The notes: generated by a model not told the origin, from the letters alone. A DNA stretch of 7,594 nucleotides from Clostridia bacterium (GCA_024404655.1 JAKSPR010000132.1:1-7594); one strand, 5' to 3'. Counted from the first letter of the stretch, positions 1-6,573 are shown. Made by a program: numbers and translations.

Positions 1-164
1 TCGCAGATAGTGGTGATGCCGGGTTTCTGCAGGGCTTTTTCAAAGGCGCGATTGTCTTTGGGCAGTTGTTCCGCCATTTCGCGGAGTGCCGGGAGGGGCA
101 GTTTTTCCTTTGCCTCCCTGACACGGAGCCGGGCGTGATCGGCCAGTTCGTCGAGGATCGTCAT
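1..164 (-). CDS. trpC: Indole-3-glycerol phosphate synthase, N-terminal part (cut by window edge)
   Basis: This is the first 54 codons of a minus-strand gene that runs off the left edge. The reading begins M-T-I-L-D-E-L and reaches F-E-K-A-L-Q-K-P-G-I-T-T-I-C. That matches the N-terminal helix and the segment just before the first catalytic strand of TrpC, the cytoplasmic (beta/alpha)8 enzyme that closes the ring of carboxyphenylamino-deoxyribulose phosphate to give indole-3-glycerol phosphate. None of the catalytic residues is inside the window. The ATG (164-162) lies one base after the trpD stop (168-166), and a GGAG sits about 9 nt upstream inside the end of trpD, so translation is probably coupled. 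The identity rests on this short segment plus its place right after trpE-trpG-trpD, the usual clostridial order. Confidence 0.87.
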   Translation of the reverse strand, partial: MTILDELADHARLRVREAKEKLPLPALREMAEQLPKDNRAFEKALQKPGITTIC

Positions 165-165
165 A

Positions 166-1194
166 TCAGTTCTCCGGACGGTTGCTGACTTCGATGAAGC
201 GTTCAAGAACTGCGGTGGCCTTGCCGGAGTCGATGAGCTCTGCGGCCAGCGCGATGCCGTCCTTCATGCTGTCAGCCTTGCCGCCGACATAAAGGGCAGC
301 GCCGGCGTTCATCAGAACCGCGCTTCTCTTGGGACCGCGGTCTTCGCCGCGGAGGATGGCACGGACGATCTCAGCGTTTTCTGCGGGCGTGCCTCCGACG
401 AGTTCTTCTTCTGAGCAGCTTGCAAAGCCGAAATCCTCGGGCTTGATGACGTAATTCTTCATCCAGCCGTCCTTGAATTCACAGACGGTGGTGGGCGCGC
501 TCATGGAGATTTCATCCAGCTTGTCCTGACCGTAGACGACCATACCGCGCTTGACGCCGAGGTTGATGAGAACCTGTGCCAGCGGCTGGACAAGGTACTC
601 GTCATAGACGCCCAGCAGCTGCATTTTCGGCTTGCCGGGGTTGGTCAGCGGGCCGAGAATGTTGAACACGGTACGGAAACCGAGTTCTTTACGGATCGCG
701 CCGACATATTTCATGGAGCTGTGATATTTCTGTGCAAAGAAGAAGCACATACCGACCTCGGTGAGCAGCTCTCTGCAGCGGTCGGGGCTCTGCTGGATGT
801 TGACGCCCAGGGCTTCCAGACAGTCGGCGGTGCCGCACTGGGAGGATGCGGCGCGGTTGCCGTGCTTGGCGACCTTGACGCCGCCTGCGGCTGCGACCAG
901 AGCGGAAGTGGTGGAGATATTGAAACTGTGGGCGTTGTCGCCGCCTGTGCCGACGATTTCAAACAGATCCATATCGGTATCCATGGGGGTTGCATGAGCG
1001 CGCATGGCAGCGGCACAGCCGGCGATTTCTGCGGTGGTCTCGGCGCGGGTGCTCTTAGTGGAGAGGGCGGCAAGGAAGGCTGCATTCTGGGTGGGAGTGG
1101 TTTCGCCGTTCATGATCTCATTCATGACGGTATAGGCTTCATCGTAGGTGAGGTCCTGTTTGCTGACAATTTTGACAATGGCTTCTTTGATCAT
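166..1194 (-). CDS. trpD: Anthranilate phosphoribosyltransferase
   Basis: The product is 342 aa, the normal length for a stand-alone TrpD. It transfers the phosphoribosyl group of PRPP to anthranilate, the second step of tryptophan synthesis in the cytoplasm. Family motifs appear in order: the glycine-rich PRPP loop GTGGD (82-86) followed by SFNIST, KHGNR (110-114), a G-T-A-D-C-L-E-A-L-G variant of the usual G-S-A-D-x-L-E-A-L-G (121-130), RKELGFRT (168-175, with Arg168 at the expected anthranilate-contacting position), NILGPLTNP (178-186), and the metal-binding D-E pair in KLDEIS (225-230). The start ATG at 1194 is preceded by AAAGGAG about 10 nt upstream. The gene is not fused to trpG, unlike the enterobacterial arrangement, and begins 37 nt after the trpG stop. 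No missing key residue was seen. Confidence 0.97.
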   Translation of the reverse strand: MIKEAIVKIVSKQDLTYDEAYTVMNEIMNGETTPTQNAAFLAALSTKSTRAETTAEIAGCAAAMRAHATPMDTDMDLFEIVGTGGDNAHSFNISTTSALVAAAGGVKVAKHGNRAASSQCGTADCLEALGVNIQQSPDRCRELLTEVGMCFFFAQKYHSSMKYVGAIRKELGFRTVFNILGPLTNPGKPKMQLLGVYDEYLVQPLAQVLINLGVKRGMVVYGQDKLDEISMSAPTTVCEFKDGWMKNYVIKPEDFGFASCSEEELVGGTPAENAEIVRAILRGEDRGPKRSAVLMNAGAALYVGGKADSMKDGIALAAELIDSGKATAVLERFIEVSNRPEN

Positions 1195-1231
1195 GGTCGT
1201 AAATCTCCTTTATCGGTAATCGGTTTTGTAA

Positions 1232-1801
1232 TCAGATATTCTTGATGAAGTTTTCCAGCATGATCCGGCCTTCCGGGGTCATGATGGATTCGGGGTGGAA
1301 CTGGACGCCGTAAATGGGGTATTCTTTGTGCTGTACCGCCATGATTTCCCCGTCTTTTGTCAGGGCCGTGACTTTTAAGCAGTCCGGCATGGTGGCGGGA
1401 TCGGCGGCTAGGGAATGATACCGGGCAACCGGCGTTGTACCGGAACAGCCCCGGAACAGGGAACAGGATGTATCAAGGTCGGTGTCGGACTGTTTGCCGT
1501 GCATGAGCTGTTTTGCGTAGGTGACGGTGGCACCGTAGGCAGCGCAGATGGCCTGATGACCGAGGCACACACCGAGGGTGGGAATCTCCCGGCAGATGGT
1601 TTTTGCCGCTTCCACGATGATGCCCGCGTCCTCCGGTCTGCCGGGGCCGGGGGAGAGGATGATGCGGTCGGGATGCAGAGCCCGGACTTCATCGACGGTC
1701 ATTTCATCGTTGCGGATGACCCGGATGTCCGGGTCGATCTCTCCCACAAGCTGGAAGAGATTATAGGAAAAGCTGTCGTAGTTATCAATGAGCAGGATCA
1801 T
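1232..1801 (-). CDS. trpG: Anthranilate synthase component II (glutamine amidotransferase)
   Basis: This 189-aa class I glutamine amidotransferase supplies ammonia from glutamine to TrpE for anthranilate formation. It starts M-I-L-L-I-D-N-Y-D-S-F-S-Y-N-L, the classic TrpG/PabA opening. It has LSPGPGRPEDAG (49-60, oxyanion region), the nucleophile elbow LGVCLGHQ with Cys79 (76-83), and GVQFHPES with His169 and Glu171 completing the catalytic triad. I chose the ATG at 1801 because a perfect AGGAGG (1809-1814) sits 7 nt upstream. A longer in-frame reading from 1861 only adds 20 residues that overlap trpE and match nothing in the family. The ATG overlaps the trpE stop as ATGA, the usual arrangement for balanced, coupled synthesis of the two subunits. 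In some bacteria the same protein also serves PabB; the sequence cannot settle this. Confidence 0.96.
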   Translation of the reverse strand: MILLIDNYDSFSYNLFQLVGEIDPDIRVIRNDEMTVDEVRALHPDRIILSPGPGRPEDAGIIVEAAKTICREIPTLGVCLGHQAICAAYGATVTYAKQLMHGKQSDTDLDTSCSLFRGCSGTTPVARYHSLAADPATMPDCLKVTALTKDGEIMAVQHKEYPIYGVQFHPESIMTPEGRIMLENFIKNI

Positions 1802-3264
1802 ATATCTGCCTCCTGTGCGAGTTTCAGGGCATTCACAACGGCCTTGGCTTTGTTGATACATTCTTCGTATTCCTTTTCGGGTACGGAGTCTGCCACGATG
1901 CCCGCGCCGCTGCGGACGAAGACCTTGCCGTTCTTGCGGTAGGCGATGCGGATGGCGATGCAGGTATCCATGTTGCCGGTGAAATCAATATAGCCGATGG
2001 CACCCCCGTGGAGGGCGCGCTTGGTGGTCTCCAGTTGTCCGATGGGCTGGCAGGCACGGATCTTCGGCGCACCGGAGAGGGTACCGGCGGGGAGCACCGC
2101 ACCGATGGCATCCAGCGCGTCGCAGTCGTCCCGGATCTCACCGCGGACGGTGGAACCGATGTGCATGACGTGGGAATACCGCTCAATGGAGTGGAGTTTT
2201 TCTACTTTGACAGTTCCGAAGCGGCTGATGCGTCCGAGGTCGTTCCGTCCGAGATCCACCAGCATGTTGTGTTCGGCAAGCTCCTTTTCGTCGGCCAGAA
2301 GCTCCCGCTCCAATGCCTGATCTTCTTCATCGGTTTTGCCGCGGGGACGGGTACCCGCCAGCGGGAAGGTGTGGAGGATGCCGTTTTCCAGCTTGACCAG
2401 AGTTTCGGGAGAAGCACCCGCGACTTCCACGTCCGTGCCGGAGAAATAGAACATATAGGGTGAGGGGTTGATGGTCCGCAGGATGCGGTAGGTGTTGAAC
2501 AGGCTTCCGTCAAAGTCCGCGCTCAGGCGGTTGGAGAGCACGATCTGGAAGATATCGCCCTCATGGATGTGGTGCTTGGCTTTTTCCACCATGCCGCAGT
2601 AGGTTTCCTTATCAAAGAGCGGCGTAACCTCGGTGAGAAGGCGCCCGGCGGGTTCCTCTTTCTTTTCACCGTGCCGGAGCAGTTCACACAGCTGATGCGG
2701 TTCCATGGCCGCCTTGTTGTAGCCCGTTTCCGGATCATCCAGCGGCATATTGGCGATGAGGACGATCTTCTGCTTGAAGTTGTCAAAGGCGATGACCTTG
2801 TCAAAGAGCATCAGGTCGATATCACGGAAGGCTTCGGTGTCCTGCACATTTGTCCGGACAGTGGGTTCGGCATAACCGAGATAATCATAAGAGAAATAAC
2901 CCACAAGGCCGCCGGTGAAGGAGGGGAGATAATCGAAGCGGGGACTCTTGTAGTCGGCGAGAATCTGACGGAGGTATTCGGCGGGATTCTCGGTTTTCAC
3001 GCGGATGCTGCCCATGCGCAGCTCTCCGTTCATGCAGGTGATTTCTTCTTTCGGGTCATAGCCTAAAAATGTATAGCGTCCCCACTTCTCATTGGCGGCT
3101 GCGGATTCCAGAAGATAGCAGTGCGTTGAGACGTTTTTGAGGATGCGGATGACTTCCATCGGGGTGATGAAGTCCGAGAGAATTTCACAGCTGACGGGCA
3201 GGACCTTGTAGTCCCCGGTCTTTGCGATTCTCTTTACTTCATCGAGGGCGGGCATGATTTTCAT
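1798..3264 (-). CDS. trpE: Anthranilate synthase component I
   Basis: The product is 488 aa and makes anthranilate from chorismate with TrpG-derived ammonia, the committed step of the pathway. Visible features: LLES (51-54), which in characterised TrpE proteins belongs to the tryptophan feedback site; GGLVGYFSYDYLGY (118-131); IFQIVLSNR (238-246); NPSPYM (266-271); GASPETL (283-289); PLAGTRPRG (301-309); DLGRNDLGR (337-345); the chorismate-binding GTLSGAPK (394-401); GAIGYIDFTGNMDTCIAIR (421-439); and GAGIVADS (453-460). The start at 3264 follows an AGGAAG about 9-10 nt upstream; a second Met three codons later would place the site too far away. PabB and salicylate synthases share this fold, but the Trp-specific T-box leader, LLES and coupling to trpG make TrpE the firm call. 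Only one Trp codon was noticed (W61). Confidence 0.97.
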   Translation of the reverse strand: MKIMPALDEVKRIAKTGDYKVLPVSCEILSDFITPMEVIRILKNVSTHCYLLESAAANEKWGRYTFLGYDPKEEITCMNGELRMGSIRVKTENPAEYLRQILADYKSPRFDYLPSFTGGLVGYFSYDYLGYAEPTVRTNVQDTEAFRDIDLMLFDKVIAFDNFKQKIVLIANMPLDDPETGYNKAAMEPHQLCELLRHGEKKEEPAGRLLTEVTPLFDKETYCGMVEKAKHHIHEGDIFQIVLSNRLSADFDGSLFNTYRILRTINPSPYMFYFSGTDVEVAGASPETLVKLENGILHTFPLAGTRPRGKTDEEDQALERELLADEKELAEHNMLVDLGRNDLGRISRFGTVKVEKLHSIERYSHVMHIGSTVRGEIRDDCDALDAIGAVLPAGTLSGAPKIRACQPIGQLETTKRALHGGAIGYIDFTGNMDTCIAIRIAYRKNGKVFVRSGAGIVADSVPEKEYEECINKAKAVVNALKLAQEADI

Positions 3265-3291
3265 AACGGTTCAACTTCCTTTCGGATGGGG

Positions 3292-3331
3292 AAAAATAAA
3301 ACGCTCCCTGACTTTTTCTGTCCGGAGCGCT
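3292..3331 (-). terminator. Second intrinsic terminator-like hairpin in the trp leader
   Basis: Read on the minus strand, AGCGCTCC (3331-3324) pairs with GGAGCGTT (3307-3300), an 8-bp stem with one G-U pair, and GAC/GUC can add pairs inside the loop. The T-rich tract TTTTATTTTT (3301-3292) follows at once. It lies just downstream of the T-box terminator and 27 nt before the trpE start, so transcripts that escape the T-box must also pass it. It does not overlap the antiterminator strands, so the T-box as drawn would not switch it. The hairpin and T-tract are seen directly; whether it stops polymerase is inference. Confidence 0.6.
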
Positions 3332-3340
3332 GTTTCTGTG

Positions 3341-3385
3341 AAAAAAGAAAACGCCTTTGACAGAATGAATATACTGTCAAGGACG
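3341..3385 (-). terminator. T-box-regulated intrinsic terminator of the trp leader
   Basis: On the minus strand CGTCCTTGACAG (3385-3374) pairs with CTGTCAAAGGCG (3363-3352) with two small bulges and a 10-nt loop, and TTTTCTTTTTT follows (3351-3341). Its 5' strand contains CCTTG (3382-3378), which is also the 3' strand of the T-box antiterminator (CAAGG at 3413-3409). The two structures therefore exclude each other, the arrangement expected of a transcription-attenuating T-box. Confidence 0.9.
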
Positions 3386-3638
3386 AATAAATACTATCCG
3401 CGGTGCCACCTTGCCTTCACGGGAGAACCCGTGCACTTGTCGGAATACTTCCATATTCCCGGCCTCTCACGTGTGCCTGACGTCGCAGAATACTGGCAGA
3501 AACGATGCTTCTGTGGTTCCCTGCGCCCTCCGCGGTCCATTTGACGGTCTGTTTCGTGCCCGGATCTCAGCATCCCGGGCTCTCTGGAACGGCGTGTTCC
3601 GTCGTTATCTCCGCTTCATCGGTTTAGCTTGCTAAATT
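3341..3638 (-). promoter_or_regulatory. T-box riboswitch, tryptophan specific (specifier UGG)
   Basis: This untranslated leader senses uncharged tRNA and controls the trp operon. Stem I closes with GCGG (3614-3611) and CCGC (3535-3532). Inside is a specifier loop with AGATAA on the 5' side and AAATGGA on the 3' side, then a helix GACGG (3603-3599)/CCGTC (3547-3543). The specifier codon TGG (3539-3537) reads the Trp anticodon CCA. The distal arm carries the typical AGAGAGC sequence and a GCCCGG/CCGGGC stem. A CACGGG/CCCGTG hairpin (3433-3418) fits Stem III. The T-box AAGGTGGCACCGCGG (3412-3398) forms the antiterminator: CAAGG/CCTTG, bulge TGGCACC, then a 7-bp helix. The TGGC bulge is complementary to GCCA, and bacterial tRNA-Trp is known to carry discriminator G73. 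Uncharged tRNA-Trp should therefore favour read-through into trpE. Confidence 0.95.
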
Positions 3639-3644
3639 ACCCAT

Positions 3645-3673
3645 AGTATAGCACAAGAAATCCCGGCTGTCAA
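3645..3673 (-). promoter_or_regulatory. Sigma-70-type promoter of the trp operon
   Basis: On the minus strand a perfect -35 TTGACA (3673-3668) is separated by exactly 17 bp from -10 TATACT (3650-3645). Transcription would begin near 3638, just before Stem I of the T-box. An A/T-rich stretch at about 3681-3720 upstream could act as an UP element. The near-consensus promoter suggests that initiation is strong and that control is mainly by attenuation. Confidence 0.9.
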
Positions 3674-3712
3674 GACATCGGATGAAACTGTTACATATTA
3701 TTCATAAATATA

Positions 3713-3743
3713 CAAAAAGTGCCCCGGTATAAAACCGGGACAC
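3713..3743 (-). terminator. Rho-independent terminator after the solute-binding protein gene
   Basis: On the minus strand GTGTCCCGGT (3743-3734) pairs with ACCGGGGCAC (3728-3719) over 10 bp with one G-U pair and a 5-nt loop, followed by TTTTT (3718-3714). It lies 21 nt past the stop codon of the lipoprotein gene and separates that gene from the trp promoter downstream. Confidence 0.93.
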
Positions 3744-3764
3744 TCTTAAATGGCTTTTTGGAAA

Positions 3765-5258
3765 TTATTCGATGGAGGTGTACTTGTCGATGAACTTTTG
3801 CATCTGCTTCAGAGCGTTCTTTTCCATAGAAGTGTACTTGGAAGCGAACGGCTTCTTGCCCTGGACCATTTCACGGACGATGTAGCCCATGGTGCCGAAG
3901 GGATCGCCGTAGATGTGGGCGATATCAGGCTTACAGTTGTCACGGATCAGGTCGATCATGGAAGCGGAGATGCTGTCGCGTGCATACTTGTTCTTCAGAA
4001 GGACTTCGTAGTAGCTGGGCAGGACATCCTTGTAGCCGGTGAACGCGAGCTCTTCGAGAACGGCAGAAACGGTATCGAGCTTTGTGATGTTGTAGGGAAC
4101 TGCCATGATGCTCATGATATCGTGGACGTCGGAGACATACTGTTCCTGTGCTTCATCGTAGAGGGGCATGGGAACGACGCCGTAGTCGTTCTTCATATCA
4201 CGCATATTTTCTGCGGTGTAGAAGAAGCCGATCAAGAACATGCTGTCGCCGTGGCAGAACATTTCACGGTTCTTGACGTCTTCTTCGTAAGCAGTACCGG
4301 AGTTGTAGCCGCCGACGGTATCGCGGGCGATGGCGTAGATCGCGTCGCAGACGTTGATGGTACGGTCGTTGTTCAGAACGAGATAGGGGATATCGTTCTC
4401 GTCACGGGCGGTGGTACGGGCACCTGCGCCGGAGAAGAAGCCGTCGAGGTTGTTGTAGGAGTTGATGCAGTAACCGACGCGGTCTTCACGGTCGATCTGA
4501 CCGTTGTTGTTTAAGTCGGAGTATACTTCTTCAGCGATCTTGCGGAATCTTTCAATGGTCCACTTGTGATCGAGGACTTCCTGATACAGGCCGTCGGCAT
4601 CTTCATAGAAGTCTGCAAACATCTGCTTGTTGTAGTAGATACAGTCAAGGCAGCGGGAACGGTCAACGGTGAAGTCACCGGACAGCGCAAAGATGCGGTC
4701 GTTGCCGATGGTCATTTCCTTCATGTAGGTGTAGTCCCACCAGGGCTGATCATAGCTTAAATACTTTGCATTGAACATGTTATAGAACATGCCTTCTGCT
4801 GCGAACTTTGCGGAGTTCCACTGAATCAGGCTGAACAGGTCAATGGAGGTGTCGTTTGCCAGCATGAGCTTGTTGAAGCTGTTGCCGGTGTTGTCGGTGG
4901 TGACGCCGGAATTGAAGAAGTCGAGGTCGACATTCAGCTTGTCTTCAACAGCAATGTTGGCGTTGTAGATCGCGTCGTTGAGGATATCGCCGTCCAGCTG
5001 ACCTGCGATATCAATGTAGGTCTCTGCGACGGAAATGGAGTTTGTGGTGTACCAGAGATGGACGACTTCACCGCCGAAATCCGTGCCTTCCGGAACACCG
5101 GAGGTAAGCAGGTCCATGGGATCGACTTCTTCGGTCTCAACGGACTTGGTGTCGTTGACCTTCTGGGTCTCGGTCGGAGCAGTTGCGGTATCGCCGCAGG
5201 AAGCCATCAGAGAGGAGGCAGCAAGCAGTGCTGCGAGGAAAAACGAGAGCTTTTTCAT
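3765..5258 (-). CDS. Secreted lipoprotein, extracellular solute-binding protein family
   Basis: The product is 497 aa. It opens with a lipoprotein signal peptide: M-K-K, a hydrophobic stretch (5-18), then L-M-A-S-C with Cys21 as the lipidation site. A Thr/Glu-rich linker (about 22-50) follows, so the mature protein should be anchored outside the membrane. The body resembles family 1-like ABC substrate-binding proteins common in gut Clostridia. Signs are FGGEVVHLWY (61-70), DGDILNDAIYNANIAVEDKL (89-108), WTIERFRKIAEEVY (233-246) and a late V-V-P-M-P segment (361-365). An EF-hand-like loop D-L-N-N-N-G-Q-I-D-R-E-D (248-259) has Asp/Asn at positions 1, 3, 5, 9 and 12 and may bind calcium. The ligand is unknown; sugars or peptides are the usual guesses. 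AGGAG lies 9 nt before the ATG. The gene has its own promoter and terminator, and no permease gene adjoins it. Confidence 0.85.
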   Translation of the reverse strand: MKKLSFFLAALLAASSLMASCGDTATAPTETQKVNDTKSVETEEVDPMDLLTSGVPEGTDFGGEVVHLWYTTNSISVAETYIDIAGQLDGDILNDAIYNANIAVEDKLNVDLDFFNSGVTTDNTGNSFNKLMLANDTSIDLFSLIQWNSAKFAAEGMFYNMFNAKYLSYDQPWWDYTYMKEMTIGNDRIFALSGDFTVDRSRCLDCIYYNKQMFADFYEDADGLYQEVLDHKWTIERFRKIAEEVYSDLNNNGQIDREDRVGYCINSYNNLDGFFSGAGARTTARDENDIPYLVLNNDRTINVCDAIYAIARDTVGGYNSGTAYEEDVKNREMFCHGDSMFLIGFFYTAENMRDMKNDYGVVPMPLYDEAQEQYVSDVHDIMSIMAVPYNITKLDTVSAVLEELAFTGYKDVLPSYYEVLLKNKYARDSISASMIDLIRDNCKPDIAHIYGDPFGTMGYIVREMVQGKKPFASKYTSMEKNALKQMQKFIDKYTSIE

Positions 5259-5299
5259 GCTTTTTTACTCCTATATGTTATTTTAGAACGCTAACTGTT

Positions 5300-5328
5300 A
5301 TTATACAGCAAAATCTCAAAAAAAGCAA
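5300..5328 (-). promoter_or_regulatory. Promoter of the solute-binding protein gene
   Basis: On the minus strand a perfect -10 TATAAT (5305-5300) lies 17 bp from TTGCTT (5328-5323), a four-of-six match to the -35 consensus. Transcription would start near 5293, giving a short leader of about 35 nt with AGGAG at 5272-5268. Confidence 0.75.
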
Positions 5329-5384
5329 GTATTTACAGGAAAAATTGCGCTGAATTCCGGATAATTTTAATGGATTTTGTCGGA

Positions 5385-6284
5385 TCAGAGCACGATACTG
5401 ATCAGTGTATTCAGTTGATCCCGGTCTTCCTCGATATCCGTGCAGGCGTATTCTCTTTCGTCCCGGTTGACGGTTACCTGATGGACGCCGGAGGAAAAGT
5501 CAAAGAGGACGATATAGATGCAGATTCCGCTCCAGCTGCGGTGGATATACAGCTTCCCGTTTTCAAAATAGCTGAACCAGCGGTCATCCATATCGCTTGG
5601 GATATGACCGTGTTTCAGATTTGTGATCTCTTGATCCGTGAAGTGACGGCGGATGGTAAAGACGGCGGTTTTTTCCGGCATCGGTGTGATTTCCCAATCG
5701 TCTTTGACCGCACAGCGCACAGAATCATTTTCGTCTGCTCTTTGGGGATTTTCATCCGTCCGGGTATCCTCTTTTTCTTCGCGGAAACGGGTTTCTCCCT
5801 CATCAGCGCTTTTCGCCGCAGCAGAGGAGAGTTTTTTCTTGTGGAGCACGAACCAGACAATACCGTCAATGAGCAGGATCACGCCGAGGAAGGGCACGAC
5901 GAACATCAGCGCCAGCGTTCCGCCAAGACCGGCAAACATACCGGTGGAACGGAGATCAAGGATGCTGATATAGACCACAAAAGCCATGATGAGAAGGGTG
6001 ATCGCGGCAATGGCCGGACACGGTCCGGAAGTGAAAAGAAAACCGTCAGTCCCTGTCCCGCGTTTTCTCCGGATGGCAAGGGCTGCACAGTGGATCCACA
6101 TGCCGAGAGCGATGATGCCTGCGGCAATACCGATGGCCAGTATGGCAATGGACAAAAACAGGGGAATGTCATCGTAAACAATATTCAGACCCAGAAACCC
6201 GAGAATTGCCGCGGCGGCAGCACACAGGGTTAGGATCGCCGCACGGCGGCAGGTCACGGAAATCTCTGATTGTGTTTTTTTCAT
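5385..6284 (-). CDS. Membrane protein of unknown function with a conserved-looking C-terminal domain
   Basis: The product is 299 aa and I cannot assign a function. Four hydrophobic stretches look like membrane helices: about 14-35, 42-66, 89-108 and 120-147, followed by H-K-K-K. A highly charged linker (about 155-195, rich in E, D, R and K) leads to a soluble domain (about 205-299). That domain contains HFTDQEI (214-220), H-G-H-I-P (225-229), MDDRWFSYFENGKLYIHRSW (232-251), GICIYIV (253-259) and V-T-V-N-R-D (270-275). From memory, a similar W-F-x-Y-x-E-x-G-x-L-Y-x-H-R-S-W-x-G-x-C-I-Y core occurs in many bacterial proteins, sometimes next to macrodomain or ADP-ribosylglycohydrolase modules; this needs a profile search. 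The ATG is preceded by AAAGGA at 9-10 nt. No clear terminator follows. The only promoter candidate seen upstream is weak (TTGCCG, 18 bp, GATAAA; 6394-6365). Confidence 0.8.
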   Translation of the reverse strand: MKKTQSEISVTCRRAAILTLCAAAAAILGFLGLNIVYDDIPLFLSIAILAIGIAAGIIALGMWIHCAALAIRRKRGTGTDGFLFTSGPCPAIAAITLLIMAFVVYISILDLRSTGMFAGLGGTLALMFVVPFLGVILLIDGIVWFVLHKKKLSSAAAKSADEGETRFREEKEDTRTDENPQRADENDSVRCAVKDDWEITPMPEKTAVFTIRRHFTDQEITNLKHGHIPSDMDDRWFSYFENGKLYIHRSWSGICIYIVLFDFSSGVHQVTVNRDEREYACTDIEEDRDQLNTLISIVL

Positions 6285-6385
6285 GGGAAACGTCCTTTCT
6301 GCGGCGGAGAGCGCGTAAACAGTATGGTAGGCGGCGGAGTTTCTGCCCTCGGCTTGATTCTGGTTTTATCCCGGCGTTGTGGGGT

Positions 6386-6438
6386 GACCGGCAAGGACTT
6401 TGCGGTCGCCCTTGCAGTCTTCACGGGGGTCCTTTTTT
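6386..6438 (+). terminator. Possible weak terminator with competing hairpins
   Basis: On the plus strand AAGGAC (6393-6398) can pair with GTCCTT (6429-6434), leaving more T residues to 6438, but the loop is 30 nt and the stem short. The same strand can instead form an 8-bp hairpin, GACC+GCAA (6386-6394) with TTGC+GGTC (6400-6407), or GCAAGG (6391-6396) with CCTTGC (6410-6415). It could block antisense transcripts from entering the transporter unit. Evidence is structural only and no transcript source is identified. Confidence 0.3.
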
Positions 6439-6524
6439 GATTATGCTGTGAATGGAGTATTTTGGGGGACTGTGTGAACTGCAGCATTCTGTGGTTTTTT
6501 GCTGCAAAAAATACAGCGAAGCTA

Positions 6525-6553
6525 TGGAAAAAACGGAAAAGCTGTGATACAAT
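6525..6553 (+). promoter_or_regulatory. Promoter of the EamA-type transporter gene
   Basis: A -10 TACAAT (6548-6553) is preceded directly by TGA (6545-6547), the extended -10 motif TGn. A weak -35 TGGAAA (6525-6530) lies 17 bp upstream. Transcription would begin near 6560, leaving a leader of about 30 nt. A direct repeat, AAGCTATG (6519) and AAGCTGTG (6539), overlaps the -35 and the spacer. Confidence 0.65.
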
Positions 6554-6573
6554 AAGAGAAGACAAAACGAAAA

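Noticed and set aside
721..1245. Plus-strand open frame of 174 codons
   Set aside because: It lies antisense to trpD, whose protein carries all family motifs. It has no ribosome binding site and its glycine-rich product looks like an opposite-strand shadow.
1802..1861. Twenty-residue N-terminal extension of TrpG
   Set aside because: It overlaps the end of trpE and matches no TrpG. The ATG at 1801 has a perfect AGGAGG 7 nt upstream and gives the canonical N-terminus.
3254..3544. Plus-strand open frame of 96 codons over the trp leader
   Set aside because: The region is fully explained by the T-box structure on the other strand, and the frame has no ribosome binding site.
3750..4514. Plus-strand open frame of 254 codons
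   Set aside because: It is antisense to the lipoprotein gene and starts inside that gene's downstream flank without a ribosome binding site. The valine/aspartate-rich product is typical of a reverse-frame shadow.
5370..6233. Plus-strand open frame of 287 codons opposite the unknown membrane protein
   Set aside because: It has no ribosome binding site or promoter. The minus-strand reading has a proper site, clear membrane helices and a conserved-looking domain.
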